From contig JADJXK010000001.1 in NCBI GenBank assembly GCA_016710325.1, positions 744,001-808,000 on the forward strand: a stretch of 64,000 nt of DNA, written 5' to 3'. Shown here piece after piece: positions 25,354-33,961 of the stretch. Position numbers and translations under genes: made by a program. Each line of letters opens with the position of its first letter. Within the stretch, counting starts at the first letter, position 1. The notes below the pieces were generated by a model. That model worked only from the letters and a program-made list of their open reading frames with translations. It was not told the DNA's origin and ran no database searches. Source of the DNA: Candidatus Leptofilum proximum. GTDB taxonomy: Bacteria; Chloroflexota; Anaerolineae; Promineifilales; Promineifilaceae.

Positions 25354-26172
25354 ATGGCTACAGTAACCACTAACGGCATCACAATAGCATACGAGATCGA
25401 GGGCAGCGGGCCGCCGCTGGTGCTGGTGGCCGGGTTGGGCTACAGTCGCTGGATGTGGCACAAGATGGTGCCTGGCCTGGCCCAAAATTTCACCGTGCTG
25501 AGCTACGACAACCGCGGCGTGGGCGAAACCGACAAGCCCGCCGGGCCGTACACCGCCCAGCTGTTGGCGGAAGATTTATGCAGCTTGCTGGCGGCGCTGG
25601 GGATTGGGGAAACGGCCGTTTTCGGACATTCCATGGGCGGCTTCGTGGCCCAGGCCTTTGCCCTCGCCTACCCGGAAAGGCTCAGCAAGCTCATTTTGTC
25701 TGCCACCAACTTTGGCGGGCCGCGCCACGTGCCGGTGACGCAGGAAGCCCTGGCCGTGCTCATGGACACCACCAGCGATCCGCTCACTCGCCTGCGAAAC
25801 GGCATTTTGATTAGCTGCGCCGCAGGGTTTGCTGAACGCCAGCCAGAAATCGTGGAGGAGTGGCTGAATTATCGCGCCATGCATCCCATTGATCCGGCCG
25901 GGTACCAGGCGCAGATGGGCGTGGGGCTGTCGCTCATGTCTGAGGAAGCGTGTTTTGAGCACAAGCTGTCGGCCATCACTGCGCCCACGCTCATTTTGTC
26001 CGGCGCGGAGGACAAGGTAGTGCCGCCCGCCAACATAGACCTGCTGGCCAAAGCGATACCACACGCCGAAACGGCCGTCATCGACCACGCCGGACACTTT
26101 TTCCCATTTGAACAGCCGGAAACGGTCGTGCAAATCGTCACACAGTTTTTGCAACGAATTAACCCGAATTAA
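25354..26172 (+). CDS. Alpha/beta hydrolase, 3-oxoadipate enol-lactonase-like
   Basis: 272 residues: LVAGLGYSRWMW oxyanion region, GHSMGG nucleophile (Ser93), acid in GAEDKVV, and histidine in DHAGHFFPFEQ. The pattern resembles PcaD/BPHD-type hydrolases. The ATG at 25354 has AGGA eight bases upstream. An IS630-type element is inserted exactly at its stop codon. The TAA survives because the target TA is followed by the first A of the element. Confidence 0.82.
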   Translation: MATVTTNGITIAYEIEGSGPPLVLVAGLGYSRWMWHKMVPGLAQNFTVLSYDNRGVGETDKPAGPYTAQLLAEDLCSLLAALGIGETAVFGHSMGGFVAQAFALAYPERLSKLILSATNFGGPRHVPVTQEALAVLMDTTSDPLTRLRNGILISCAAGFAERQPEIVEEWLNYRAMHPIDPAGYQAQMGVGLSLMSEEACFEHKLSAITAPTLILSGAEDKVVPPANIDLLAKAIPHAETAVIDHAGHFFPFEQPETVVQIVTQFLQRINPN

Positions 26173-27284
26173 GTAGTCAGCAAAAAGTTTTCGTAAATAA
26201 AAACCTTTCAGCATGAGACAAATCGTTCTGAATGGTAAGCACCTTATCAACTGAATGAATCATTTCGGCAATCGTTTCGAACAAGTGGTTGGCACAGGCT
26301 TTGTCTTTCAGGTGCCGCCAAAACCGCTCAATCGGATTGAGGTCTGAACAGTAAGGCGGCAACCAGAAAACCGTTGCCTGATTTTCATAAAAGGCCAGCA
26401 GGGCCTCAGAGACATAGCTGTGATGGTAGGAAGCATTGTCCAAAACAATCACAACGGGGCGATCTGATGGAGCCGAAGCCATCAATAGTTGAATGAAGAG
26501 ACAGAAGGATTGTGTGTTTTCTTCTCGGCGGGCATGGTAATGACTGCATCAGTGCGCCAATTGTAAGCACCAAATAGGTGATGCCACTTGGCCGGGCCAG
26601 GGGCAGGTACCCGTTTCTGTCGCCCCCGCTTCATCCAACATTTGACCAGCTTACACAGCAGTCTCAGGGTCGTTTCGTCCACAAAGAATAGTTCGATTTC
26701 GGCTCGTTCAGCTTTTTTTTAAGCATTTCCAGCGTGGCTTCAGCTCTGGCTTTGACCACTTTGTCCTGGAGTGGGTCCAATGTATGCTTCGGTCGTCGAT
26801 AAACATACTCTTCTTCGGCCAAGATATTGAGGAAGGTGCGCTCGGTAACCCGCACGCCAGTTTCCTTTTCTAAATGGGCTATTAGCCGTTTGCTATCCCA
26901 AACTGTGAAGGCATACCCTAAATCGTGCGGGTCTTGTTCGATGACTTGGGCCAGTCGTTGCCGGTACTGCGCGTCAGCCGCTTGGGGACGACCAGAGCGG
27001 GGCCTGTCGGCTAACCCTTCTAGCCCTTCCGCTCGCCACCGCTGATGCCAATAGTAGACTTTACTCGGCTGTATCGACAGGAGTTCAGCGATTTCCTGCG
27101 GCTTTTGCCCTAAATGCAGCATCCGAATAATGGTTGCCCGTTGGCGAACGCGGAGGTCATCATGGTTTTTGATGGCTTGTTCGATTATCGCGAGTGATTC
27201 AGTTGTTAAAGTGTAGTCAATTTTTTTAGGCATCTCTCTATGATGCCACAATTATTAAATTCCGAAAACTTGTTTCGGTTTACT
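26172..27284 (-). mobile_element. IS630/Tc1-type insertion sequence, 1113 bp, with TA target duplication
   Basis: Imperfect terminal inverted repeats are visible: the left end runs AGTAGTCAGCAAAAAGTTTT and the right end, inverted, AGTAAACCGAAACAAGTTTT. The element is flanked by TA at 26170-26171 and 27285-27286, the target duplication of this superfamily. It carries a reverse-strand transposase split into pieces. Removing the element and one TA rejoins AATTAA-CACAAATT, so the upstream hydrolase keeps its stop in both states. Confidence 0.85.
26177..27233 (-). pseudogene. IS630-family transposase with frameshifts
   Basis: Three overlapping frames together make one transposase. The first (27233 to 26664) is an HTH region (QKPQEIAELLSIQPSKVYYW, LEGLADRPRSGRP). 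At an A8 tract (26714-26721) the frame must shift to continue as ELFFVDETTLRLL, which holds the first catalytic Asp and Glu; such a shift is a known expression mode in this family. A second shift near 26525-26540 joins to ENTQSFCLFIQLLM and VIVLDNASYH (second Asp) and PPYCSDLNPIERFW (the last Glu). The second shift has no slippery tract and looks like a lesion, so the copy is probably inactive by itself. Confidence 0.8.
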
Positions 27285-27337
27285 TAACACAAATTTGTGC
27301 CAATTCGCGAAAATTCGTTGCGGTTAAAGAAGGCATC

Positions 27338-28864
27338 ATGGTTCACTTTGATTGGATTCAGCGGCATGCTGAACGAACCCCGGACAAATTAGCGCTTGTA
27401 GATTCCCACAGCGGCCAGCAGTTTACCTACGCCCGTTTTAACGAGCGGGCCAACCGGCTGGCGCATTTCTTCGTGCACCAGCTTGGCCTGCAAACGGGCG
27501 ACCGTGTCTCCATTCTGGCGCACAACAGCGCCGATTATTACGTGGCTCTTTTTGCCTGCGCCAAAAGCGGCACCATTTTGAACACGCTCAACTGGCGGCT
27601 CACCGTGCCGGAGCTGGAATACATCCTTAATGACTGCCATCCCCGAGCGATTCTGGTGGATGAGGCGTTTGGGGAAACGGCCGTGTCCCTCCGCCAAACT
27701 GACTCTATCGAACACTGGATTTTGCTGGGCGATGAAGTCGCAGCAGGCAGTTGGACCTACGAAGCCGCCCTCGCCGCTGGCGATCCCGCCGGGCTGCCTG
27801 ATCCGCGTCTGCGTTACGAAGACACCTGGGCCATTTTGTACACCAGCGGCACGACCGGCCGCCCCAAGGGTGCGCAGGTGACCTACGGCAACTTTTTCTA
27901 CAACGCCGTGGGCATGGGCCAGGCCATCGATTTGTCCTCGCGGGACGTGAATTTGAACGTGCTGCCCTGCTTCCACGCGGGCGGGCTGGGGCTGTACGCC
28001 GGGCCGATTTTCCACACCGGCGGCACCCTGGTGGTGATGCGCCAGTTTGAGCCGGTGAAGCTGCTCCAGCTCATCGAGCAGTGGCACGTGAGCGTGCTTT
28101 TGCTGGTGCCCGCCATTTACCTGATGCTGGCGCAAACGGCCGATTTCTCCCAATACGATCTCAGCAGCGTGCGCAGCTGGGCCAGCGGCGGCTCTTCGCT
28201 GCCGCCCTCGGTGGTGCACGACTACGCCAGCCGGGGCATCATCATCCAGCAGGGCTTTGGCATGACGGAAACCGGGCCAACGGTTTTCCTCGTGCCTCAA
28301 GAGCACGCGGTGCGCAAGGCGGGTTCCGTGGGCAAACCGGTGCTGCACACCGACGTTTGCATCATGGACCGCGACGGCAGCGTGCTTGGCCCCAATCAGG
28401 TCGGCGAGCTGTGCATTCGCGGCGGCAACGTCACCACCGGCTACTGGAACCGTCCCGAAGCCACGGCCGAAGCGCTGCGCGACGGCTGGCTGCACTCCGG
28501 CGACGCGGCGATGGTTGACGAGGAAGGGTTCTACACGATTGTCGATCGCTGGAAGGATATGTTCATCTCCGGCGGCGAGAACGTCTATCCGGCCGAGGTG
28601 GAGAACGTGATTTACCAGCATCCGGGCGTGGCGGAAACGGCCGTTATCGGCGTCCCCGATCCCAAATGGCAGGAAGTGGGGCTGGCGCTGGTGGTCGTCA
28701 AAGAAGGCGCAGCACTCACCGAGCAGGAAGTGATCGATTTTTGCCAGGGCAAGCTGGCCCGCTACAAGATTCCCAAGCAGGTGCGCTTCTTGAAGGAACT
28801 GCCGCGTACGGCCGCTGGCAAAGTACTCAAGCGCGAACTGCGCGAAATGGTAGAGAGGGCGTGA
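27338..28864 (+). CDS. AMP-forming acyl-CoA synthetase 3
   Basis: 508-residue ANL ligase: YTSGTTGRPKG P-loop, QGFGMTETG (A5), SGGENVYPAEVE (A8 region), catalytic lysine in AAGKVLKREL. It shares with ligase 2 the phrases NTLNWRLTVPELEYI and DGWLHSGD. It lies just beyond the IS element and begins a run of CoA-thioester genes (MaoC, crotonase, MaoC-like). The stop codon is inside the next repeat. Confidence 0.88.
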   Translation: MVHFDWIQRHAERTPDKLALVDSHSGQQFTYARFNERANRLAHFFVHQLGLQTGDRVSILAHNSADYYVALFACAKSGTILNTLNWRLTVPELEYILNDCHPRAILVDEAFGETAVSLRQTDSIEHWILLGDEVAAGSWTYEAALAAGDPAGLPDPRLRYEDTWAILYTSGTTGRPKGAQVTYGNFFYNAVGMGQAIDLSSRDVNLNVLPCFHAGGLGLYAGPIFHTGGTLVVMRQFEPVKLLQLIEQWHVSVLLLVPAIYLMLAQTADFSQYDLSSVRSWASGGSSLPPSVVHDYASRGIIIQQGFGMTETGPTVFLVPQEHAVRKAGSVGKPVLHTDVCIMDRDGSVLGPNQVGELCIRGGNVTTGYWNRPEATAEALRDGWLHSGDAAMVDEEGFYTIVDRWKDMFISGGENVYPAEVENVIYQHPGVAETAVIGVPDPKWQEVGLALVVVKEGAALTEQEVIDFCQGKLARYKIPKQVRFLKELPRTAAGKVLKRELREMVERA

Positions 28865-28922
28865 AACGTGATGCGTGAAACGTGATTGGCCTCCGGTCAC
28901 GCATCACGTTTCACGTTTCACG
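28861..28922. repeat. Inverted repeat, GTGAAAC word family, covers a stop codon
   Basis: GTGAAACGTGATGCGTGAAA on the left, and TCACGCATCACGTTTCACG with more on the right, with spacer TTGGCCTCCGG. It includes the TGA at 28862-28864 and ends ten bases before the MaoC start. Confidence 0.8.
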
Positions 28923-28931
28923 AAGAATGAT

Positions 28932-29312
28932 ATGAAACCGGATTTGCAGACATTCATTCAGGAGCAGAAAACCTTCACCCAGGCAGAGTTTGATGCCTTT
29001 GCCCGGCTGAGCGGGGATGACAACCCGATCCACGTCGATCCTGACTTTTCGGCGCGGACGCGCTTTGGCCGTACGGTGGCCCACGGGATGCTGCTCTACA
29101 GCGTGCTTTGCGGCGCGATCAGCCGCCATTTTCCGGGCGCGGTGCAGCTGTCGCAAGAGCTCATGTTCCCCGCCCCCACCTACGCCGACGAGCCGATGAC
29201 CGTTCAGCTTAAGGTGTTGGCGCAGGATGGGTCACAATTGCGACTGTTAACCGAAATGCGCAACCCGGCGGGCGAAACGACCCTGACCGGCGAGACGGTG
29301 ATTTTGTTATGA
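28932..29312 (+). CDS. MaoC-like (R)-specific enoyl-CoA hydratase
   Basis: 126-residue hot-dog protein with the hydratase-2 signature GDDNPIHVDPDFSARTRFG, then VAHGMLLYS. The Asp and His of the catalytic pair are present. It would hydrate a trans-2-enoyl-CoA to the (R)-3-hydroxyacyl-CoA. Its stop overlaps the start of the crotonase by four bases (ATGA), which shows translational coupling. Confidence 0.85.
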   Translation: MKPDLQTFIQEQKTFTQAEFDAFARLSGDDNPIHVDPDFSARTRFGRTVAHGMLLYSVLCGAISRHFPGAVQLSQELMFPAPTYADEPMTVQLKVLAQDGSQLRLLTEMRNPAGETTLTGETVILL

Positions 29313-30097
29313 CCCAGGCAGACGAACTGATTTTGCTCGATTTTGTGGGAACAACGGCCGTTGTCAGCCTCAACCGTCCCACCCGGCATAACAGCCTGGT
29401 GCCTGCCCTGCTGCAAGCGCTGCTGGCTGTGCTGGCCGAAGCTGCGGCGGATGACTCGGTGCGAGCGGTGGTGCTGCGGGCCAACGGCCGTTCCTTCTCC
29501 ACCGGCGGCGATGCCCTGGGTTTTGTGCAGCACGCCGACGAGATGGAACCGTACGCCCGCGAGATTGTCGGGCTGCTTAACCAGGTCATTCTGGCGCTGA
29601 TCGATTTGCCCGTGCCGGTGATTACGGCCGTTCACGGCATCGTCACCGGCGGGTCGTTGGGCTTTATTTTGGGATCAGACATTGTGCTGGTGGCCCCGGA
29701 AGCCAGCTTCGCCCCCTTTTACAGCGAAGTTGGCCCCAGCCCGGATGGCGGTTGGGCGGTGCTGCTGCCATTGGTGATTGGGCCGCGCCGGGCGGCAGAG
29801 GTTTTGTATTTGAACCAGGCGATTGGGGCGGAAACGGCCGTCACCTGGGGCCTGGCCAATCGCGTGGTGCCCGCCGACCAGATTCAGGCCGAGGCACTGG
29901 CCATCGCTGAGGCGATTGCCGCCAAGAAGCGCGGCAGCATTCGCCACACCAAACAGCTGCTGCACCTGGATCGCACCGAACTGGCCGCCCGGCTGGCCGC
30001 TGAGCTGGATCATTTTGTGCAGCAGATGGTCACCCCGGAAGCGATTGACGGCTTCCGCGATTTTGTGAACCAGCGGCGCCAGGCGGTGACGGCATGA
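29309..30097 (+). CDS. Enoyl-CoA hydratase/isomerase (crotonase family)
   Basis: 262 residues. The oxyanion-hole segments NGRSFSTGGD and HGIVTGGSLGF are present. The catalytic region reads VGPSPDGGW, with an Asp where hydratases usually carry Glu; this resembles isomerase-type members such as PaaG. It overlaps both neighbours by four bases (ATGA at each junction), so MaoC, crotonase and MaoC-like are a tight unit. Confidence 0.85.
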   Translation: MTQADELILLDFVGTTAVVSLNRPTRHNSLVPALLQALLAVLAEAAADDSVRAVVLRANGRSFSTGGDALGFVQHADEMEPYAREIVGLLNQVILALIDLPVPVITAVHGIVTGGSLGFILGSDIVLVAPEASFAPFYSEVGPSPDGGWAVLLPLVIGPRRAAEVLYLNQAIGAETAVTWGLANRVVPADQIQAEALAIAEAIAAKKRGSIRHTKQLLHLDRTELAARLAAELDHFVQQMVTPEAIDGFRDFVNQRRQAVTA

Positions 30098-30486
30098 ATC
30101 ATTTAGCCGTAGGCCAGGAAGCCCGCGCCAACCGCACCTTTTCCGCCGACGATGTGGCCGCTTACCGGACACTGTCCGGTGATGCGGGGCTGGCCTTTGG
30201 CGCGGCAGACAGCGCCGCCGCGGTACCCGGCCCGCTGCTCAGCGGCATGTTTTCTGATTTACTGGGGACGCAGCTGCCCGGTCCGGGCACCAATTGGCTG
30301 AAGCAGTCGCTGCGCTTTCCGGCGGTGGCTAGAGTGGGTGAGGTGGTAACGGCCGTTGTCCAGATCACCCGCCTGCGGCCCGAAAAAGCGCTGGTCAACC
30401 TGCGCACTACCTGTGTTACTTCAGCAGGTGCCGTCGTCTGTGAAGGCGAGGCGCTTGTTTTGGTAAAAGATTTAACGGCGAGCTGA
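30094..30486 (+). CDS. MaoC/hot-dog protein lacking the hydratase signature
   Basis: 130 residues with the fold of MaoC dehydratases (YRTLSGDAGLAFGAAD, PGPLLSGMFSDLLG, VVTAVVQITRLRPEKALVNL). The D-x-x-P-x-H catalytic motif seen in the gene at 28932 is absent, so it is either a non-catalytic partner or a thioesterase-like member. It is coupled to the crotonase by ATGA. Confidence 0.7.
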   Translation: MNHLAVGQEARANRTFSADDVAAYRTLSGDAGLAFGAADSAAAVPGPLLSGMFSDLLGTQLPGPGTNWLKQSLRFPAVARVGEVVTAVVQITRLRPEKALVNLRTTCVTSAGAVVCEGEALVLVKDLTAS

Positions 30487-30597
30487 AAATGTCTCAATGG
30501 AGGTGTTTATGAAATGAGTGACCAACAAGAAGGAAAATCTGCTCTGAATGAACAAAGGTTCAACCAAAAACGTAAAACATCTGGAGGAAAGAAAAAT

Positions 30598-32112
30598 ATG
30601 AAACGTCGTACACTGTTAACTTTATTGATTATGCTGCTGGGCCTCTCTTTTGTGCTGGCTGCCTGTGATGCCGCCACGGAAGAGGCCATCAACGATGCCG
30701 CCGAGCAGGTGCAGGATGCCGCCGAAGAAATCGCCCCCACGTTAGAAGCAGCTGCCGAAGAAATTGCGCCAACCGTGGAAGCGGCCGTAGAAGAAATTCA
30801 GCCGACGGTAGAAGCGGCCGTTGAAGAAGTGACTGCCACTGAAGAACCGACGGAAGAGCCGATGGAAGAGCCAACCGAGGAACCCATGGATGAGGCCATG
30901 TCCGAACTCACCTGTGAAGAGCCCATCAAAATTGGTCTCATCACCGATGCTACCGGTGCCCTGGCCATCTACGGTGCGCACGTGCTGCGCGGCTTCCCGC
31001 TGGGCATGGAATATGCCACCGGCGTTGAAGGCGTTGAGGCCGACGGCTACACCTCTTACATGATGGAAAACTGCGAAATTCAGGTTTACCAGCGCGATGA
31101 CCAGAGTAATCCAGAAACCACTGCCACCGTTGGTCGTGAACTGATCGAAGTAGAAGGCGTAGACCTGCTGGTGGGTACCGTTAGCTCCGGCGCCACCGCC
31201 ACCCTGCAAGAGCTGGCCCGCGAAAACGACGTTGTGCTCATCGTGGCCCCCGCCGCCGCCAACGACATCACTGGCGTGAGCTTCAACGAATACACCTTCC
31301 GCACCAGCCGCAACAACTACCAGGACGCCGTCAACATCTGCGAGTACCTCACCACGCAGTACGACAGCTTTGTGCAGATTGCCCCGGACTACTCCTTTGG
31401 TTACGGCGGCGCCCAGGCTTTCCGCGATGCCTGTACCCTGTTCGGCGGCGAATTTGTGGTTGATGACATCTTTGCCCCGGCCGACACCACCGACTTCACT
31501 CCCTACATGGATGAGGTCCTGGCTGCGGTAGACGAAGGCGCGCAGGTCTTCCTGGTGACCTGGGCTGGCGGTGGCTTTGTACCGCTCTACCAGGCGTACA
31601 TCGACTCCGGCGCGGCCGATGAAATTCCGTTGGCCGCTGGCTTTGTCGACAACGTGGTGATGCCCGCCTTCTTCAGCAATGCGATTGGTTCCACCAGCGG
31701 TATCCTGTACCACTACAGCCTGCCGGACAACGAAATCAACGACTGGCTGGTTGAGCAGACCCAGGCACGCTTCAGCACCTTCCCGGACCTGTTTGATGCG
31801 GATGCGATGAACGCCGCGATCATGGCCGTGGAAGCCCTGGAGGCGACCGGTGGTGACACCAGCTCTGCCGCCCTCATCGAAGCCATGGAAGGCATGGAGT
31901 TTGAAGGGCCGAAGGGCACCATCACCATCCGTCCCGAAGACCACGTAGCCATCCAGGACATGTACATCGTCACCTTGCTGAACGTGGACGATCCGGAATT
32001 CATGTACTACGAACTCGTCGAGACCAACCGGCCAGACGTACCCTGTCTGCTGCCCGAAGAGTTAGTTGACCGCTGCGGTGATCTGCCCGTTGGCAGCTTG
32101 AGCGGCGAATAG
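30598..32112 (+). CDS. livK: Branched-chain-amino-acid-type ABC transporter, substrate-binding lipoprotein
   Basis: About 504 residues. The signal peptide MKRRTLLTLLIMLLGLSF ends in a lipobox (VLAAC), so it is a lipid-anchored binding protein. A low-complexity linker follows: repeated EAAAEEIAPT-like units and then EEPTEEPMEEP, about 75 residues. The type-I periplasmic-binding domain begins at IKIGLITDATGALAIYG. The ATG at 30598 was chosen for its signal peptide. The ligand may be an amino acid or, given the CoA genes around it, an organic acid. The symbol marks the family only. Confidence 0.85.
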   Translation: MKRRTLLTLLIMLLGLSFVLAACDAATEEAINDAAEQVQDAAEEIAPTLEAAAEEIAPTVEAAVEEIQPTVEAAVEEVTATEEPTEEPMEEPTEEPMDEAMSELTCEEPIKIGLITDATGALAIYGAHVLRGFPLGMEYATGVEGVEADGYTSYMMENCEIQVYQRDDQSNPETTATVGRELIEVEGVDLLVGTVSSGATATLQELARENDVVLIVAPAAANDITGVSFNEYTFRTSRNNYQDAVNICEYLTTQYDSFVQIAPDYSFGYGGAQAFRDACTLFGGEFVVDDIFAPADTTDFTPYMDEVLAAVDEGAQVFLVTWAGGGFVPLYQAYIDSGAADEIPLAAGFVDNVVMPAFFSNAIGSTSGILYHYSLPDNEINDWLVEQTQARFSTFPDLFDADAMNAAIMAVEALEATGGDTSSAALIEAMEGMEFEGPKGTITIRPEDHVAIQDMYIVTLLNVDDPEFMYYELVETNRPDVPCLLPEELVDRCGDLPVGSLSGE

Positions 32113-32201
32113 TGACAGTGACCGGGTGAACGGGTGATAGGGTGAAGGGGTGACATGACTATTGTTCACCCCTTCACCTGTTCACCCTTTCACCCCTTCA
32201 G
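32112..32201. repeat. Inverted repeat, GGGTGAA word family
   Basis: GTGACCGGGTGAACGGGTGA and GGGTGAAGGGGTGA, then inverted words TTCACCCCTTCACCTGTTCA and CCCTTTCACCCC. It fills the gap between the binding-protein gene and livG and ends ten bases before the livG start. Confidence 0.8.
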
Positions 32202-32210
32202 GAAAAAGAG

Positions 32211-32990
32211 ATGCCCAACGAAATCATTCTAGAGACCCAAAACCTGCGGCGTGAGTTTGGCGCGTTGGTGGCGGTGGAGGATGTGAGCCTGAAAGTGAAG
32301 GCCGGGTCGCTGCACTCGATCATTGGTCCCAACGGCGCGGGCAAAACGACGTTTTTCAACTTGCTCAGCGGGAATATTCCGCCGACTGCTGGGCGGGTGC
32401 TGCTGCGGGGCAAAGATATTACGAGCTTACCGCTGCACAGAACGGCGCACCTGGGAATCGGCCGTTCTTTCCAGATTACCAACATCTTCCCCAACCTCAC
32501 GGTGCTGGAAAACATTCGCCTGGCGGCCCAGGCGCTGGGCAAAGACAGCTTTCGCCTGCTGCGTTCCTACCGCGCTTTTCCCCGGTATGAGACCCGCGCC
32601 TGGGAAGTGATTGAGCAGGTGGGGCTGGTGAATGAAGCGCTGCTGCCCGCACGCACGCTGCCCCACGGCGCACAGCGCAAGCTGGAACTGGGCATGATAT
32701 TGGCCCCCGACCCGGAAATCCTGCTGCTGGATGAACCGACCGCGGGCATGGCCTCGGAGCAGGTGCCGGAGTTGATGGCGCTCATCCAGAAAATTCAAGA
32801 GGCGGGGCACAAAACGGTGATGCTGGTGGAGCACAACATGAACGTGGTGATGAGCGTGTCGGACACGATCACGGTGATGCACCATGGCGCGGTATTGGCC
32901 GAAGGCACCCCGGCAGAAATTTCGGCCAACGAAACGGTGCAGACGGCGTATTTGGGTCATTTGTATGAGGATACGGCCGTAACCACCTGA
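32211..32990 (+). CDS. livG: ABC transporter ATP-binding protein, LivG type
   Basis: 259 residues: Walker A GPNGAGKTTF, signature replaced by the LivG-style LPHGAQRKLE, Walker B ILLLDEPTAG, H-loop MLVEHNM. It energises the importer together with LivF and has the usual C-terminal YLG-H segment. Confidence 0.9.
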   Translation: MPNEIILETQNLRREFGALVAVEDVSLKVKAGSLHSIIGPNGAGKTTFFNLLSGNIPPTAGRVLLRGKDITSLPLHRTAHLGIGRSFQITNIFPNLTVLENIRLAAQALGKDSFRLLRSYRAFPRYETRAWEVIEQVGLVNEALLPARTLPHGAQRKLELGMILAPDPEILLLDEPTAGMASEQVPELMALIQKIQEAGHKTVMLVEHNMNVVMSVSDTITVMHHGAVLAEGTPAEISANETVQTAYLGHLYEDTAVTT

Positions 32991-32996
32991 TGCTTA

Positions 32997-33108
32997 GTGT
33001 CATGCCCGTGCAGACGGGCATCCACGGCAAAAAATGGATTCCCGCCTGCGCGGGATTGACAGCCGAAAGTATTTTGTAATTCAGCAATTGGGTAATTAAG
33101 AAATTACC
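32997..33108. repeat. Composite intergenic repeat between livG and livF
   Basis: First a dyad GCCCGTGCAGACGGGC and TTCCCGCCTGCGCGGGA of the common GGGAATCC-type intergenic element, then CAATTGGGTAATTAAG and AAATTACC of the GTAATTGG word family. Confidence 0.6.
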
Positions 33109-33123
33109 AACCTGGAATCATTG

Positions 33124-33828
33124 ATGGAAAATCTTCTAGAAGTCTCCAACATTCACACCTTCATCGGCCAGTTCCACATTTTGGAAGGTGTATCGCTGGC
33201 CGTGCCCAAGGGTAGCATTACCGCCCTTTTGGGGCGCAATGGCGCGGGCAAAACCACCACCCTGAAGTCCATTTTGGGCCTCACCCCGCCCCGCCAGGGT
33301 TCCGTTTCTTTCAAAGGTGAACCCATTCACGGGCGACGCAGCTTTGACATTGCCGCCAAAGGGATTGGCTTTGTACCGGAACATCGCGCCATTTTTCGCG
33401 ATTTAAGCGTGCTGGAAAATTTACGGATTGCCGAGCGGCAAAAGGGCGATTTTGAGCGCAAAGAGCAGTTTATCTTTGCGCTCTTCCCCGACTTAAAGCG
33501 GTTGATCAAGCTGCCAGGCACCAATTTGTCCGGCGGGCAGCAGCAAATGCTGGCCGTGGCCCGCGCCCTGGTGCCCGACAACGAGCTGCTGCTCATCGAC
33601 GAGCCCAGCGAAGGGCTGGCCCCAGTCATCATCGAGCAGATGATGGCCGCCATCCAGCAGCTGTCGGCGCAGTCTACCGTGCTGCTGGTGGAGCAAAATT
33701 TTGTGGTGGCCAGCAAGCTGGCGCAGCGCTACGTGATTATCGAAGAGGGCCAGTCAGTGAAAAACGGTCTGATGGCCGACCTGGTGCAGGACAAGGCGAC
33801 GATTCACCGGTATTTGGGGGCAGCGTAG
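33124..33828 (+). CDS. livF: ABC transporter ATP-binding protein, LivF type
   Basis: 234 residues: Walker A GRNGAGKTTT, signature LSGGQQQML, Walker B LLLIDEPSEGL, H-loop LLVEQNF. The ATG at 33124 is preferred to the TTG just before it. Second ATPase of the importer. Confidence 0.9.
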   Translation: MENLLEVSNIHTFIGQFHILEGVSLAVPKGSITALLGRNGAGKTTTLKSILGLTPPRQGSVSFKGEPIHGRRSFDIAAKGIGFVPEHRAIFRDLSVLENLRIAERQKGDFERKEQFIFALFPDLKRLIKLPGTNLSGGQQQMLAVARALVPDNELLLIDEPSEGLAPVIIEQMMAAIQQLSAQSTVLLVEQNFVVASKLAQRYVIIEEGQSVKNGLMADLVQDKATIHRYLGAA

Positions 33829-33957
33829 GGTGACCGGGTGACCGGGTGACCGGGTGAACGGGTGACAAGGTGACAGGGTGAACGGGTGAACGGGTGAACG
33901 GGTGAGCAGCAGTTTGCCGATTACCGATTACCGTTCACCGATTACGGATTACGGAGC
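33827..33957. repeat. Ten-copy 8-bp tandem repeat plus ATTACCG inverted words
   Basis: Directly after the livF stop come about ten copies of CGGGTGAC/CGGGTGAA in one orientation (33829-33907), without the inverted partner found at 32112. Then ACCGATTACCGTTCACCG and ATTACGGATTACGG lead up to the ribosome site of livH. Confidence 0.75.
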
Positions 33958-33961
33958 AATT

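Noticed and set aside
27389..28900. 503-residue open frame opposite acyl-CoA synthetase 3, and a 415-residue one opposite synthetase 2
   Set aside because: Both mirror GC-rich codon use of the ligases, are His/Gln/Arg-rich, and run into repeats. They are shadows.
33829..33907. Tandem repeats as a CRISPR array
   Set aside because: Units are 8 bases without spacers, and no cas gene is present.
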